A stretch of DNA of 64,000 nt from the NCBI RefSeq assembly GCF_003670115.1, contig NZ_QQTY01000002.1, positions 124,001 to 188,000 of the forward strand, in the 5' to 3' direction. Shown here one piece after another: positions 52,437 to 61,550 of the stretch. The position numbers and the translations under genes are program-made. The notes beneath the pieces are model-generated. The model was not told the DNA's origin. It did not search any database and saw only the letters and a program-made list of their open reading frames with translations. Positions within the stretch are counted from its first letter, which is position 1; every line of letters starts with the position of its first letter. The DNA is from Natronorubrum halophilum (GTDB taxonomy: Archaea; Halobacteriota; Halobacteria; Halobacteriales; Natrialbaceae).

Positions 52437-54614
52437 ATGTCCGGAGAGCAACAAGAACCAGTCAAGACGATCTGTCCGTACTGCGGGGTCGGGTGTGGTA
52501 TCCAGGTACAACAGGGCGAGGAGCCCGGCGACGTCCGGTTCATGCCCTGGGGCGATGCGCCGGTCAACGAGGGGCGCATCTGCATCAAAGGCGGCGCGGC
52601 GACGGAGGTCGTCGACCACGAGGATCGACTCACCGACCCGCTGATCAAGGAGAACGGAGAGTTCCGAGAGGCCACCTGGGAGGAGGCCTACGAGTACGTC
52701 GTGAGCGAACTCGAGCGGATTCGCGACGAGTACGGCCCGGACGCGATGGGCTTTTTCGGCTCCTCGAAGGTGATGAACGAGGAGAACTACCTCCTCCAGA
52801 AACTCGCGCGCCGCTACGGGACCAACAACGTCGACAACTGCACGCGGATGTGTCACGCCTCGACGGTCTGGGCGCTGCGGACCAGCCTGGGCGCGGGAGC
52901 GATGACCAACAGCATGCGCGACCTCCGCGAGGAAGCCGACGTGTTCTGGATTCAGGGGGCGAACCCGGGCGAGCAACACCCCATCGCTAACAGCCAGTAC
53001 TTCCGGCAGGCCGTCCTCGAGGGCGCGACGGTCATCCAGGTCGACCCGCACGCGAACAAGACGACGCGGTCGTTCCAGATCGACGACACCGACCGTCACC
53101 AGCACCTGCAGCTGAATCCCGGAACCGACATTCCCCTGTTGAACATCGTCCTCAAGACGATCCTCGAGCACCACGAGGCCCACCCCGACGAGGGCTGGAT
53201 CGACGAGGCGTTCATCGAGGAGCGCACCGAGGGATTCGACCACCTCGTCGAGACGCTCGAGGACTTCGATACAGAGGCGGCGGCCGAAGAGTGTGGCGTC
53301 CCGCTCGAGGAGATCGAACTGGCCGCAAAGAAGTACGCGACGGCTGACAACGCGGCCATCTTCACCGGCATGGGGATGAGCCAGCACGCCTGCGGCGTCG
53401 ACAACGTCCAGAACGAGATCAACCTGGCGCTGATCACCGGAAACCTCGGCCGTCCCGGCACGGGCGTCAACCCGCTGCGCGGCCAGAACAACGTCCAGGG
53501 AACCTGCGACGTCGGCGCGATGCCGAACGTCCTGCCGGGCTATCAGCTCGTCGACGACGACGAGGCCCGTCAGTCGGTCGAGGAGGTCTGGGGCTTCGAA
53601 GTACCCTCGGAGCCGGGCCTGACGAACGTCGAGATCTCCTACGCGGCCGGCGACTCGATCAAGGGGCTGTACGTCATGGGCGAGAACCCCGTGATGAGCG
53701 AGCCGGACGCCAACGCCGTCGCCGAGCGACTCGCCGAACTCGAGTTCACCGTCGTGCAGGACATCTTCCCGACGGAGACGGCGGAGTATGCCGACGTGAT
53801 CCTCCCGGCGACGACCTGGGCCGAACGCGGCGGCACTGTCACCAACACGGACCGGCGCGTCCAGCGCATGCGCGGCGTCGAGAAGGTCCACGAGAACACG
53901 AAACACGACCTCGAGATCGTGAGCGAGGTCGGGAGGCGGCTGTTCGACGAGGGGAGCGAGGGACGACGCTCCGCGGAGAGCCGGGATGAGCCCGGCGGAG
54001 CGTTCGACTTCGACGATCCCGAGGCGGTCTTCGAGGAACTCCGTCAGGTCTGTCCGAGCTACCACGGGATGACATACGATCTGCTGGGCGAAGACGGGCT
54101 CCACTGGCCCTGCTACGAGCCCGGCGACGAGGGCGATCCGTTCCTCTACGAGCACGAGTTCGACACCGAGAGCGGCCTCGGTCACATCGAGGGCGTCGAA
54201 CACCAGCCGCCGGCGGAGACGCCCGACGACGAGTACCCGCTGATCCTCACGACGGCCCGCCTCGAGGAACACTACAACACCGGGACGATGAGCACGCGCT
54301 CGCCGACGCTCAACCGCCAGACGCCGGAGAACTTCGTCGATGTCCACCCCGCCGACGCCGAGCGCTACGGGATCGAGGATGGCGAGTACGTCCGCCTGCG
54401 CTCGCGACGCGGCGAGATCACGCTCGAGGCTCAGGTGACCGAGGACACCAAGGAGGGCGTCGTCTGGACGACGCCGCATTTCGCGGCCGCCTCGGCGAAC
54501 AAACTCACGAACCACGTGCTCGACGAACGGGCGAAGATCCCCGAGTACAAGGCCGCCGCGGCGGAGATCGAGGTCGACGTCGAACCGCTCGGCGAGACAG
54601 CTGACGACGACTGA
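52437..54614 (+). CDS. Formate dehydrogenase alpha-type molybdopterin oxidoreductase
   Basis: This 725-residue bis-MGD enzyme has a [4Fe-4S] site from Cys13, Cys16, Cys20 and Cys49 (CPYCGVGC...GRICIKG). The probable molybdenum ligand is Cys139, followed by His140 (TRMCHAS), in the position of Sec/Cys-His in formate dehydrogenases. GMGMSQHACG, GRPGTGVNPLRGQNNVQGTCDVG and the C-terminal molydop-binding domain (NTGTMSTRSPTLN) follow. No Tat signal is present, so it is cytoplasmic. No beta subunit is adjacent. MobA and the YqeC-like gene nearby supply cofactor steps. Confidence 0.92.
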   Translation: MSGEQQEPVKTICPYCGVGCGIQVQQGEEPGDVRFMPWGDAPVNEGRICIKGGAATEVVDHEDRLTDPLIKENGEFREATWEEAYEYVVSELERIRDEYGPDAMGFFGSSKVMNEENYLLQKLARRYGTNNVDNCTRMCHASTVWALRTSLGAGAMTNSMRDLREEADVFWIQGANPGEQHPIANSQYFRQAVLEGATVIQVDPHANKTTRSFQIDDTDRHQHLQLNPGTDIPLLNIVLKTILEHHEAHPDEGWIDEAFIEERTEGFDHLVETLEDFDTEAAAEECGVPLEEIELAAKKYATADNAAIFTGMGMSQHACGVDNVQNEINLALITGNLGRPGTGVNPLRGQNNVQGTCDVGAMPNVLPGYQLVDDDEARQSVEEVWGFEVPSEPGLTNVEISYAAGDSIKGLYVMGENPVMSEPDANAVAERLAELEFTVVQDIFPTETAEYADVILPATTWAERGGTVTNTDRRVQRMRGVEKVHENTKHDLEIVSEVGRRLFDEGSEGRRSAESRDEPGGAFDFDDPEAVFEELRQVCPSYHGMTYDLLGEDGLHWPCYEPGDEGDPFLYEHEFDTESGLGHIEGVEHQPPAETPDDEYPLILTTARLEEHYNTGTMSTRSPTLNRQTPENFVDVHPADAERYGIEDGEYVRLRSRRGEITLEAQVTEDTKEGVVWTTPHFAAASANKLTNHVLDERAKIPEYKAAAAEIEVDVEPLGETADDD

Positions 54615-54620
54615 CGACGC

Positions 54621-55475
54621 TCACCCTTCTGCCTCGAGGTGCGTCTCGGGTACTCCGGCCAACTCGAGCCAGGGCTCGGCGTTCGACTCGGAGACGACGA
54701 GGTCGACCACCGGCCGATCACACGCTTCGCAGGTCGCGCGAACGGCGACGCGGGGCTGTCGACAGCAGTGCTCGAGGCGCTCGACCGTCGACGATATCGG
54801 TCCGCCACAGACCGGACAGTCCGCTCGCAACAGTCGCAGCCCCGTCAGCGCGTCACGTCGCTCGTCCGCGCCGAGGGCGTCCCATCCGTCGAGACGGGAT
54901 CGGAGTTCGGTCGCCGCGGCGACGTCCGCCGCCAGCGCCGCCGTCGATTCCCACCGGACCTGCCTCCGCCCCTCGAGTTCGAACGACGCGTCGCCGACGC
55001 GTTCGATCTCGTCGACGCCGAGCGCCGATCCCACTGCGACCGCGTCCGGATCGTCCGCGCCGTCGCTCGAGAGTCGCTCGTTCCACCGCGTTCGGAAGGC
55101 GGAGGTCAGTCGGACCGCGCCCCCGCGATCGCTCGCGACGCCGGCAGCGGTCAACACGCGTGTCAGTTCCACGGGCGTTAGCGTCTCGATAGTCGGTCCG
55201 GACGCTGCCGACTTCCCGACGGCCTCGAGGACGCGTTCGGGGAGGTATCGCCGAGTGAGCGCCGGCGTACCGGGGATCAGGTAGCCCCGAAGAGCGATGA
55301 TCGTCAGGAACGCACCGAGCGCGATCGCGCCGGCGAGCGCGGAGCCCGCGCCGCCGATCACGACCGCGAGGGCGAGGGCGATCGCGACGTTCACCACCGT
55401 ACACGGCCGACACCGATTCTCACCGGTGTACTCGGGTTGCTCGAGCCGCGAGAGGGCGTCGGGGACGTCGATCAC
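54621..55475 (-). CDS. Haloarchaeal membrane protein with C-terminal zinc ribbon
   Basis: This 284-residue protein has a CRPC pair before two membrane helices (about residues 28-62, VVNVAIALALAVVIGGAGSALAGAIALGAFLTIIALRGYL), a soluble acidic middle part and a C-terminal zinc region with CPVCGG (about residue 216), CC and CEACDR pairs. The whole pattern is familiar from haloarchaeal hypothetical proteins, but no function is known. It converges on the formate dehydrogenase gene with a six-base gap. Confidence 0.7.
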   Translation of the reverse strand: MIDVPDALSRLEQPEYTGENRCRPCTVVNVAIALALAVVIGGAGSALAGAIALGAFLTIIALRGYLIPGTPALTRRYLPERVLEAVGKSAASGPTIETLTPVELTRVLTAAGVASDRGGAVRLTSAFRTRWNERLSSDGADDPDAVAVGSALGVDEIERVGDASFELEGRRQVRWESTAALAADVAAATELRSRLDGWDALGADERRDALTGLRLLRADCPVCGGPISSTVERLEHCCRQPRVAVRATCEACDRPVVDLVVSESNAEPWLELAGVPETHLEAEG

Positions 55476-55608
55476 CGGTTCTCACCACCGACAGCTACGC
55501 GCCGAACGGCGAAAAAAGGCCACCGCTCGAGCGACGACTCCGCGCCGTGTCACTACCGGATCGACTGCGACCGCCGTGGTGTCCGCTCCGACGCGGCTCG
55601 AGCGGGGG

Positions 55609-55989
55609 CTAGTCGCTCCGCTCGGATTCCCCGTTCGTTCCGATGCAGACCGGTTCCCGGATCTCGAGTGCCGTCCCGAACGTCGCCTCGCGGTCGGTCC
55701 GTCTGCCGATCCGTAGCAGTTGTTCTTCGTGTGCGCGGCGGATCGCCGACAGTTCGCGCTCGGTCACCTCGAGTTCGTCGCCCAGTTCTTCCCAGTGGCC
55801 CCACTCCACGGCGAACACTTCGAGCCCGTCGTCCGCGTGGAGACGCTCGTACTCGCGGCGGTAGTCCTCGAGCTTCGGGCGGAGGAGCGCCTGTGCGCGG
55901 TCGACGAGATCCGGCAGTCGGTTCGGCTGGACGCTCGCCTTCGCGGCCGTGAGCACGAGCACCTGCCCTTCGATCGGCTCGCCGGCCAT
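55609..55989 (-). CDS. Haloarchaeal hypothetical protein, 126 residues
   Basis: The start at 55989 (MAGEPIEGQVLVLTAAKASVQPNRLPDLVDRAQALLRPK) gives a helical, acidic soluble protein with a DYRREYERLHADDGLEVFAVEWGHWEELGDELEV core. No family is named with confidence. It lies one base after the stop of the gene at 55991 on the same strand, so the two form an operon. Confidence 0.65.
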   Translation of the reverse strand: MAGEPIEGQVLVLTAAKASVQPNRLPDLVDRAQALLRPKLEDYRREYERLHADDGLEVFAVEWGHWEELGDELEVTERELSAIRRAHEEQLLRIGRRTDREATFGTALEIREPVCIGTNGESERSD

Positions 55990-55990
55990 C

Positions 55991-56257
55991 TTATCCGCCC
56001 GCCCGCATCGCTTTCTGTGCGAACTGCTCGACGAGCGACTCGAGGCTGCCCTCGCCACCCTCTCCCTCGAAGACGACCGTCACCTCGGTGAGCGTCATCG
56101 AGGGCCCGATTTCGACCGTCTCCGAGGAGAACGTCGCCGTCCAGTCCGACCCTTCGACGGTGTCCTCGGCGACCTGTTCGCCGCCCAAATTCGTCAGATA
56201 CCGAACGACGAGTCGCTCGGAAATGCCGCGAAAGGACCGTTCGACGCGCGTTGCCAT
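55991..56257 (-). CDS. Haloarchaeal hypothetical protein, 88 residues
   Basis: The start at 56257 (MATRVERSFRGISERLVVRYLTNLGGEQVAEDTVEGSDW) yields a small alpha/beta protein ending EQFAQKAMRAGG. A beta sheet with EIGPSMTLTEVTVVFEGEG is evident. The terminal Gly-Gly resembles a ubiquitin-like end, but the fold order differs (helix before the end), so I do not call it one. It precedes the gene at 55609 by one base. Confidence 0.62.
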   Translation of the reverse strand: MATRVERSFRGISERLVVRYLTNLGGEQVAEDTVEGSDWTATFSSETVEIGPSMTLTEVTVVFEGEGGEGSLESLVEQFAQKAMRAGG

Positions 56258-56325
56258 ACTCCGTCGTTCGAGCGCGACGCCGATAAACTCGAGTGTGGCG
56301 GAACGACGATCCGAACCGGGGCTTC

Positions 56326-56700
56326 TCAGACGAGTCCCCTGAACGCGACGACGGCGACGACCCCCGTACACAGCGCCAGCAGGATGCTCTCCGTTCGCCA
56401 CATCACCACCAACACGAGCCCGGCCGCCCCCCACTCCGCGGGGCCGCCGGCCGCGAGCTCCGGCCCGAGGACGGCGATCACGATCGCGCCCGGCAAGACG
56501 TTGAGTCCGGCCTCGAGTCGCTCGCTCAACTCGACGCGGCGGACGAGCCAGATACCGCCGATCTTCGTGAGCACCGTCACCGCGGTCATCGCGAGGATAA
56601 CGGCGACCACGAGGGGATCGAGCGAGAACGTGGCGAGGAGCGGCTCGGACGGGAGCGTGCCGTCGAGCAGCGACTCGAGTGCGAGTCCCTCACCTGTCAT
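56326..56700 (-). CDS. azlD: AzlD domain membrane protein
   Basis: This 124-residue protein has four hydrophobic helices and the AzlD pattern (VVAVILAMTAVTVLTKIGGIWL, LERLEAGLNVLPGAIVIAVLGPEL). It is the small partner of the AzlCD branched-chain amino acid exporter. The ATG overlaps the end of azlC by 11 bases, indicating coupling. Confidence 0.9.
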   Translation of the reverse strand: MTGEGLALESLLDGTLPSEPLLATFSLDPLVVAVILAMTAVTVLTKIGGIWLVRRVELSERLEAGLNVLPGAIVIAVLGPELAAGGPAEWGAAGLVLVVMWRTESILLALCTGVVAVVAFRGLV

Positions 56701-57469
56701 AGCGGATCACCTCGACCGCCGCCGCAGCCAGCCCGCCGAGGAGGATGTACCATCGACCCGGAAGGAGGTCCGCCGCGACGACGCTCGTCCCGAGCGCGAC
56801 GACCCACGGGACCAGCGACGGGCGTCCCTCCCAGAGTTCGGCCGCGAGCGCGACGAAGACCGCGACGAGGATGAAATCGAAGCCGTACCGGGACGGATCG
56901 CCCACCGATTCGCCCGCGAACACGCCGAGAATCGTCGAGACGACCCAGAACAGCCAGAGCGCGATACCGCTCCCGAGCAAGAACGCGCCGCGTCCGCTCC
57001 CGGACTTGAGGTCGCGCATTGTCAGCGCCCAGTTCTCGTCGGCCATGAAGAAGAGACTGCCGTAGATCTGCGGCGGCGAGAGGCGACGAAACCACGGTTG
57101 CAGCGCCGCCCCCATCAGGGAGTAGCGGAGGTTGACCGCGAACGTCGTGAAGACGATCGCGGCAACCGGAAGCGGATTCGACCAGAGTTCGACGGCGATA
57201 ATCTGGGACGCGCCGGCGAGGACGGTCGCGCTCATCAGCGCCGCCTCGGCGACGCTCAGCCCGGCCTGATTGGCGACGACGCCGAACGCGATTCCGTAGC
57301 CGGCGACGCCGAGTGCGACCGGAATACACGTGAGAAAGCCGACGCGAATCCCCTCCCAGTCGAAGGCCACGGGCTCGCGGTCCGGCGCTCGCGACGAGTC
57401 CGGCGGCTCCTCGCCACCGTCCGTCCCACCCGGCTCTCGAGGGGTGCCCTCGTCTGATTCGGGATCCAT
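56690..57469 (-). CDS. azlC: AzlC family branched-chain amino acid exporter subunit
   Basis: This 259-residue protein has a disordered acidic N-terminus of about 35 residues, then the AzlC domain: GIRVGFLTCIPVALGVAGYGIAFGVVANQAGLS, ATVLAGASQIIAVELW, FAVNLRYSLMGAAL and a C-terminal helical pair. With AzlD it exports branched-chain amino acids such as leucine or its analogues. It forms an azlC-azlD operon. Confidence 0.92.
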   Translation of the reverse strand: MDPESDEGTPREPGGTDGGEEPPDSSRAPDREPVAFDWEGIRVGFLTCIPVALGVAGYGIAFGVVANQAGLSVAEAALMSATVLAGASQIIAVELWSNPLPVAAIVFTTFAVNLRYSLMGAALQPWFRRLSPPQIYGSLFFMADENWALTMRDLKSGSGRGAFLLGSGIALWLFWVVSTILGVFAGESVGDPSRYGFDFILVAVFVALAAELWEGRPSLVPWVVALGTSVVAADLLPGRWYILLGGLAAAAVEVIRYDR

Positions 57470-57675
57470 TCCTATCGCGGAGTGCTATCTCATGCTCGGT
57501 GGACCGTCGCGTAAAGCGTCCTCGAAATCGGCGACGGCGGCCGATTCTCGTTCGGGTGTGTTCGATTGCGCGCCGTCGAACTCGAGCGCGCGTCTCGTAC
57601 GGTCCGTTGTAATTCTTTACTGGCAATCGCTAGCTCGGCCGAGCGATCACCGGTAAAACGGTACACCGATCCGTA

Positions 57676-57966
57676 TCAGCCGCCAGCAACCGGCGGGAAC
57701 ACCGACAGCGTGTCGCCGTCCTCGAGTGCCGTCTCGACGCCCGCCATGTGTGTCACGTCGCGGCCGTTTTTCAGCACGCTCAACTGCGGCCGAATCGCGA
57801 GTCCGTCCTCGCCCGACTCGAGCAACTGGCCCTCGAGGTCGTCGTACTCGGCCTCGAGGTCGGCGAGGACGTCGCCCACCGACGCGTCGTCGTCGAACGC
57901 GTGCGTTCGTTCCTTCTCGCCGACGGCGTCGCGAAAGGTCGCGAAAAACCGCAATACGAGTTCCAT
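57676..57966 (-). CDS. samp3: Ubiquitin-like small archaeal modifier protein, SAMP3-type (MoaD family)
   Basis: This 96-residue beta-grasp protein begins MELVLRFFATFRDAVGEKE and ends DTLSVFPPVAGG with the terminal Gly-Gly needed for adenylation by UbaA. It closely resembles the SAMP3 of Haloferax (start and end pattern from memory). SAMP3 is attached to lysines of target proteins, including MoaE, which inhibits molybdopterin synthase. Unlike the MoaD-like protein at 12242, it has no tail after Gly-Gly. Confidence 0.88.
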   Translation of the reverse strand: MELVLRFFATFRDAVGEKERTHAFDDDASVGDVLADLEAEYDDLEGQLLESGEDGLAIRPQLSVLKNGRDVTHMAGVETALEDGDTLSVFPPVAGG

Positions 57967-58017
57967 ACGCGATGGTCGTGACGGGGCGGCATAAGTCCAA
58001 GTGCCGCGGCCGGCCGA

Positions 58018-58365
58018 TCAGGGCGCTACTGTTGCCGGCGACGTGTACGTGACGGAGTCGAGGTCGGCGTCCTCGAGGGCTGCATCGATCGAATCGGCAC
58101 CAATCGCCGTCGCCGCGTCGGCGTCGGCGGCATCGATGACGACGGTCACCGAAAACGCGACCGTAATCGTGTACGGGTCGAAGGGGCCGGTCGGATGTTC
58201 GTACACCTCGCTGTCGTCGATCGCCCAGTCGGCGATCGTCCCCTCGGCCTCGAGCGTCTCGAGGCTCGCGGCGAGCCCCTCGGCCGCTTCGTCGCAGGCC
58301 GTCGTATCGCTGCCTCCGTGTAAGGTAACGAGCGTCGTCCCGTCGCGCGAAACTGCAAACTCCAT
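58018..58365 (-). CDS. Haloarchaeal hypothetical protein, 115 residues
   Basis: The start at 58365 (MEFAVSRDGTTLVTLHGGSDTTACDEAAEGLAASLETLE) looks conserved, but the frame extends to 58419. The protein has an N-terminal beta hairpin and helix and a second alpha/beta part rich in Asp/Ala (DADAATAIGADSIDAAL). It is soluble and acidic. No family is named with confidence. Confidence 0.62.
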   Translation of the reverse strand: MEFAVSRDGTTLVTLHGGSDTTACDEAAEGLAASLETLEAEGTIADWAIDDSEVYEHPTGPFDPYTITVAFSVTVVIDAADADAATAIGADSIDAALEDADLDSVTYTSPATVAP

Positions 58366-58452
58366 ACCGTCCTCTACCAACTGCGAGCGTTTGAACGCTT
58401 GGTCTGTTTTCACGCGCATCCGTCGCCCCTTCTCGCTCGAAACGCGGCGCTA

Positions 58453-59562
58453 TCACCCGCGAATGCCGTCGTAAATCCGGGCCAACTGCTCGAGCGAGTG
58501 GTCGGCCGAGAGCATCGGCCGTCGCCGCCGACAGAGGTCCGAGAGGCGGTCGCGTTCGGCGAGGGTCCGTCGAATCGCCCACCGGAACCCCTCGAGATCG
58601 TCGGGCGCGTACCGGTAGCCGGTCTCCCCTTCGATGACGCTGTCGGTGAGCGCGCCGGCGTCGACGGCGACGACCGGCGTGCCGCAGGCGGTCGCCTCGA
58701 GCGCGACCAGTCCCTGGGTTTCGACCCGGCTTGGGAAGACGAAGGCGTCGAGCGCCGAGTAAAACGCCGGCAACTCCTCGCGCTCGAGAAAGCCGAGAAA
58801 CCGGATCTCGGCGTCCGCCGTCGCGGCGCGGGCCTCGAGGTCCTCCCGGGCCGGACCGTCACCCGCGATGACGAGCGCGTAGTCGGTGCCGTCGACGGCG
58901 TCGATCGCCTCCCCGATGCTCTTCTCGGGTCCGTGACGACCGGTGTACCCCAGCAGCGGTCCGTCGGGCAGGTCGTGGCGGTCCCGGAAGGTCTCCGACT
59001 CGAGCGGGCGGAAGAACTCGGTGTCGATGCCGTTGGAGACGACGGTCACGTCGACGTCCGCCTCGACGTGCTCGAGGAGGTGTCGCCGGGCGAACGACGT
59101 CGGCGCGGTGACGTGATCGACCCGCTCGAAAAACGCTCGCTCGTAGGTCCGGCAGGTCCGTTTGAAGCCGTCGACCAGCGAACCGGGCAGATGCTGGTTG
59201 ACGCGGTCCTCGAGCAGCGTGTGATAGGAGGCGACGACGGGGACGTCGCGCTTGCGAGCGAAGCGAATCCCCGCGAATCCGACGGTGAAGGGCGTATGAA
59301 CGTGGACGATATCGGGCGTCTCGAGACCGCGAGGGATCGTCGGCACTCCCAGTCGGTATCGCGGGTACAGCGGCGCGCTAACGCTCGAGAGCGCGTACTC
59401 CCCGTCGTCGGGCTCGTAACCGTCCATCTCCGGGTAGACGATATCCATCGTTCCGCGACAGTGGGGCCATCGCTCGCGCCAGAGGGCGACCGTGTACGCG
59501 ACGCCGTTGACCGTCGGGAAGTAGAGATCGGTAAACGCGGCGACAGACTCCGTGGTGGCCAT
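58453..59562 (-). CDS. Glycosyltransferase family 4 protein
   Basis: This 369-residue GT-B glycosyltransferase starts at 59562 (MATTESVAAFTDLYFPTVNGVAYTVALW). Motifs include DIVHVHTPFTVGFAGI, VASYHTLLEDRVNQHL, LGYTGRHGPEKSIGEAIDAVDG, and the donor-binding EX7E segment FPSRVETQGLVALEATACGTPVVAVDAGAL. Such retaining enzymes often build glycolipids or glycans at the membrane; the closest relatives transfer sugar or mannose to diacyl-glycerol lipids. The specific substrate is not readable. Confidence 0.92.
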   Translation of the reverse strand: MATTESVAAFTDLYFPTVNGVAYTVALWRERWPHCRGTMDIVYPEMDGYEPDDGEYALSSVSAPLYPRYRLGVPTIPRGLETPDIVHVHTPFTVGFAGIRFARKRDVPVVASYHTLLEDRVNQHLPGSLVDGFKRTCRTYERAFFERVDHVTAPTSFARRHLLEHVEADVDVTVVSNGIDTEFFRPLESETFRDRHDLPDGPLLGYTGRHGPEKSIGEAIDAVDGTDYALVIAGDGPAREDLEARAATADAEIRFLGFLEREELPAFYSALDAFVFPSRVETQGLVALEATACGTPVVAVDAGALTDSVIEGETGYRYAPDDLEGFRWAIRRTLAERDRLSDLCRRRRPMLSADHSLEQLARIYDGIRG

Positions 59563-59629
59563 CGATTGATGGTCCACGTCGCCGCTCAAATCGGTTACGA
59601 AACCGATACGTTTCGGTGATCGTCGCGCG

Positions 59630-60118
59630 TTAGCCGCGTGAGCCGTCGATCCGGAACGCGACGTCGTGATCCGAAAGTAACGATCGCATCCGCTCGACGC
59701 CGCTGTTCGTATCCCAGCCGACCCCCCTGTAGTGTCTGTACGGATGCCGGAGCCACGAGTACTCGCGGTGGGCGAACACCTCGACCGTGCCGGGATCGTC
59801 CGTGAACAGCGCGACGTGTAGCTGCCAGCTCGCGAGCGGAGACCGCCGACGGACCCAGCTTCCGGCTGAGAGCCGACCGTCGCGGTGCACCTTCAGCGAG
59901 GCGATCGGTTCGGGCGCGAACGACATCGTATCGAGGTCCGAGCGAAACTCCTCGAGGCCGTACTGGATAGTGCCGACGTACTCGTCGGGGTGTTGGATAC
60001 ACTGTGCGAAGCCACCGAGCGGTTCCTTGATTCGGTGGAGCGTCGGGAGGACGCGACGGCGCACGCGCGTCGTGAGGTCGATCGTGTCGGCGTCGTCGCG
60101 TTCGTCAGTCGGTGCCAC
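59630..60118 (-). CDS. Haloarchaeal hypothetical protein, 162 residues
   Basis: This soluble protein begins MAPTDERDDADTIDLTTRVRRRVLPTLHRIKEPLGGFAQCIQHPDEYVGTIQY and includes WQLHVALFTDDPGTVEVFAHREYSWLRHPYRHYRGVGWD, a beta-rich region with many aromatic and His residues. It appears intact and typical in codon use. No family is recognised. It lies between the glycosyltransferase gene and another hypothetical on the same strand. Confidence 0.65.
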   Translation of the reverse strand: MAPTDERDDADTIDLTTRVRRRVLPTLHRIKEPLGGFAQCIQHPDEYVGTIQYGLEEFRSDLDTMSFAPEPIASLKVHRDGRLSAGSWVRRRSPLASWQLHVALFTDDPGTVEVFAHREYSWLRHPYRHYRGVGWDTNSGVERMRSLLSDHDVAFRIDGSRG

Positions 60119-60202
60119 GGGTAGTCGATATCGTATACGAGTGCGGAACTATTGTGGTTTCCGGTAGCCCGTCGCCGGCGCGGGCGACGAGGTTCGTCGC
60201 TA

Positions 60203-60589
60203 TCACAGGTCCTGCAGTCGAATTCCGTCCTCGACCAGTCGCGCGTTTCGTTCCCGATCCAGGTGCTCGCCGAGTTCGTCGTGAGCGTGCAACTGGGCGA
60301 TCACGTCGGCGTAAAGCGTCCGCCACGCGATCGCGTAGATCGGCGACTGCCCCCACGCTCGCAGTTCCGGAACGAACTCGTCGTAGGTCTCGTACCGGCG
60401 TTCGAACCGGTCGATCGCTTCGAGCACCCGACCGGCCGCCTCGCGGTCGTCGTCGGCGTCCGCGATCACTCGGTTCAGGCGCTGCTCCCAACCGGCGACC
60501 GCTTTCTGCATGTCCGCGGCGACGTTCTCGTCGTCGGCCGGTAACCGGTCCAACACTGGCTGTGGTACGCCGAGGGAAATTTCGTCCAT
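60203..60589 (-). CDS. Haloarchaeal hypothetical helical protein, 128 residues
   Basis: The protein (MDEISLGVPQPVLDRLPADDENVAADMQKAVAGWEQRLNRVIAD...) is mainly helical with charged residues and a conserved-looking AWGQSPIYAIAWRTLYADVIAQLHAH segment. No cysteines or membrane helices are present. It is 30 bases before the GNAT gene on the same strand and could be cotranscribed with it. No function assigned. Confidence 0.65.
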   Translation of the reverse strand: MDEISLGVPQPVLDRLPADDENVAADMQKAVAGWEQRLNRVIADADDDREAAGRVLEAIDRFERRYETYDEFVPELRAWGQSPIYAIAWRTLYADVIAQLHAHDELGEHLDRERNARLVEDGIRLQDL

Positions 60590-60619
60590 ACCGGGAGTAA
60601 GTCCCGGGCTGGCAAGAAA

Positions 60620-61489
60620 CTACGGCCACGTCGCCAGCAGTACTTCGTCGACGAACTCGTCGTCGATCTGGTACTGCTCTTCGCGTTCGCCCTCGCGTCG
60701 CCAGCCGTTCGCTTCGAGAAACTCGATCGCGCCGTCGTTCGTCGCCGGCACGTTCTGGTACACCTTCCGATAGCCCGCGCTTTCGGCCCACTCGAGCCCG
60801 TACTCGAGCAGGCTCGAACCGACTCCGTTGCGGCGGCGATCAGGGGTGATGCCGACCGTCAGTTCGGCGGTGTGGCGCAGCGACGGCAGTTCGTTGGCGT
60901 CGACCTGAAGCCAGCCCACGACGCGCGATTCGTCGTCGGTCTCGATTCCCGCGTCCCCGACGGCCGCCTCGTCGGAATCCGCGTCAGCGTCGGCGTCGAA
61001 TTCCGGCTCGAAGGTCGCGACGAAACAGATCCGCGAGCGTTCCTCGTTCAGCCGAACGAGCGCCGAATCGCGCTCGAGTTGCGTCGCGACGTTTTCGGCG
61101 ACGATGTAGGGTCCCTCGCTCGCGACCTCGCGCATGGTCTCGACGACGCCGTCGCGGTCCTCCTCCCGCGCCGGTCGAATCGTCACGGTGCCGCCCTCGA
61201 CGTCGAGTTCGGTCGACGTCGCCGACAGGGCGACGCGGAGTTTGCCGTCCGATTCGGTCAGGTACCCCTCGTCTTTCAGCGCCTCGAGACAGGACTCGAG
61301 GTCGTCGGCTGACGGGCAGACCAATTCCGTGTACGATCCCGACCGGGCGGGCTTCGAGTGTGACGGACTCGATTCGATTCGGATCGATCGCGCCAGTTCG
61401 GCGGGTTCGACGGCACCGTTTCGTTCGACGTACTCGTAGACTCGCCGCTGGATCTCGCCGTCGAACGAAAACATTGGATGAACGCTCAT
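60620..61489 (-). CDS. GNAT family N-acetyltransferase with N-terminal winged-helix-like domain
   Basis: The start at 61489 (MSVHPMFSFDGEIQRRVYEYVERNGAVEPAELARSIRI) gives 289 residues. Residues about 1-90 resemble a winged-helix domain; residues about 100-280 are a GNAT fold (VTIRPAREEDRDGVVETMREV, acetyl-CoA loop VGITPDRRRNGVGSSLLEYGLEWA, YQNVPATNDGAIEFLEANGWRREG). An acidic insert (ADADADSDEAAVGD) lies in the middle. The acceptor is unknown. ATG 61516 is an alternative start. Confidence 0.88.
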   Translation of the reverse strand: MSVHPMFSFDGEIQRRVYEYVERNGAVEPAELARSIRIESSPSHSKPARSGSYTELVCPSADDLESCLEALKDEGYLTESDGKLRVALSATSTELDVEGGTVTIRPAREEDRDGVVETMREVASEGPYIVAENVATQLERDSALVRLNEERSRICFVATFEPEFDADADADSDEAAVGDAGIETDDESRVVGWLQVDANELPSLRHTAELTVGITPDRRRNGVGSSLLEYGLEWAESAGYRKVYQNVPATNDGAIEFLEANGWRREGEREEQYQIDDEFVDEVLLATWP

Positions 61490-61550
61490 ACGCACACTGG
61501 CGCCGTCGACCGGCATTACTGTGCACCCTGTATTGCCCGGTAGTCTCCGT

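Noticed and set aside
52416-54515. Minus-strand 699-codon open frame opposite the formate dehydrogenase gene
   Set aside because: It is the mirror of GC3-biased coding on the plus strand; the predicted protein has Val/Arg/Asp/Leu-rich antisense composition and no motifs, while the plus strand has a full molybdoenzyme.
55991-56257. Terminal Gly-Gly taken as a third ubiquitin-like modifier
   Set aside because: The secondary-structure order differs from the beta-grasp fold: a helix directly precedes the Gly-Gly, and the start is unlike MoaD/SAMP proteins.
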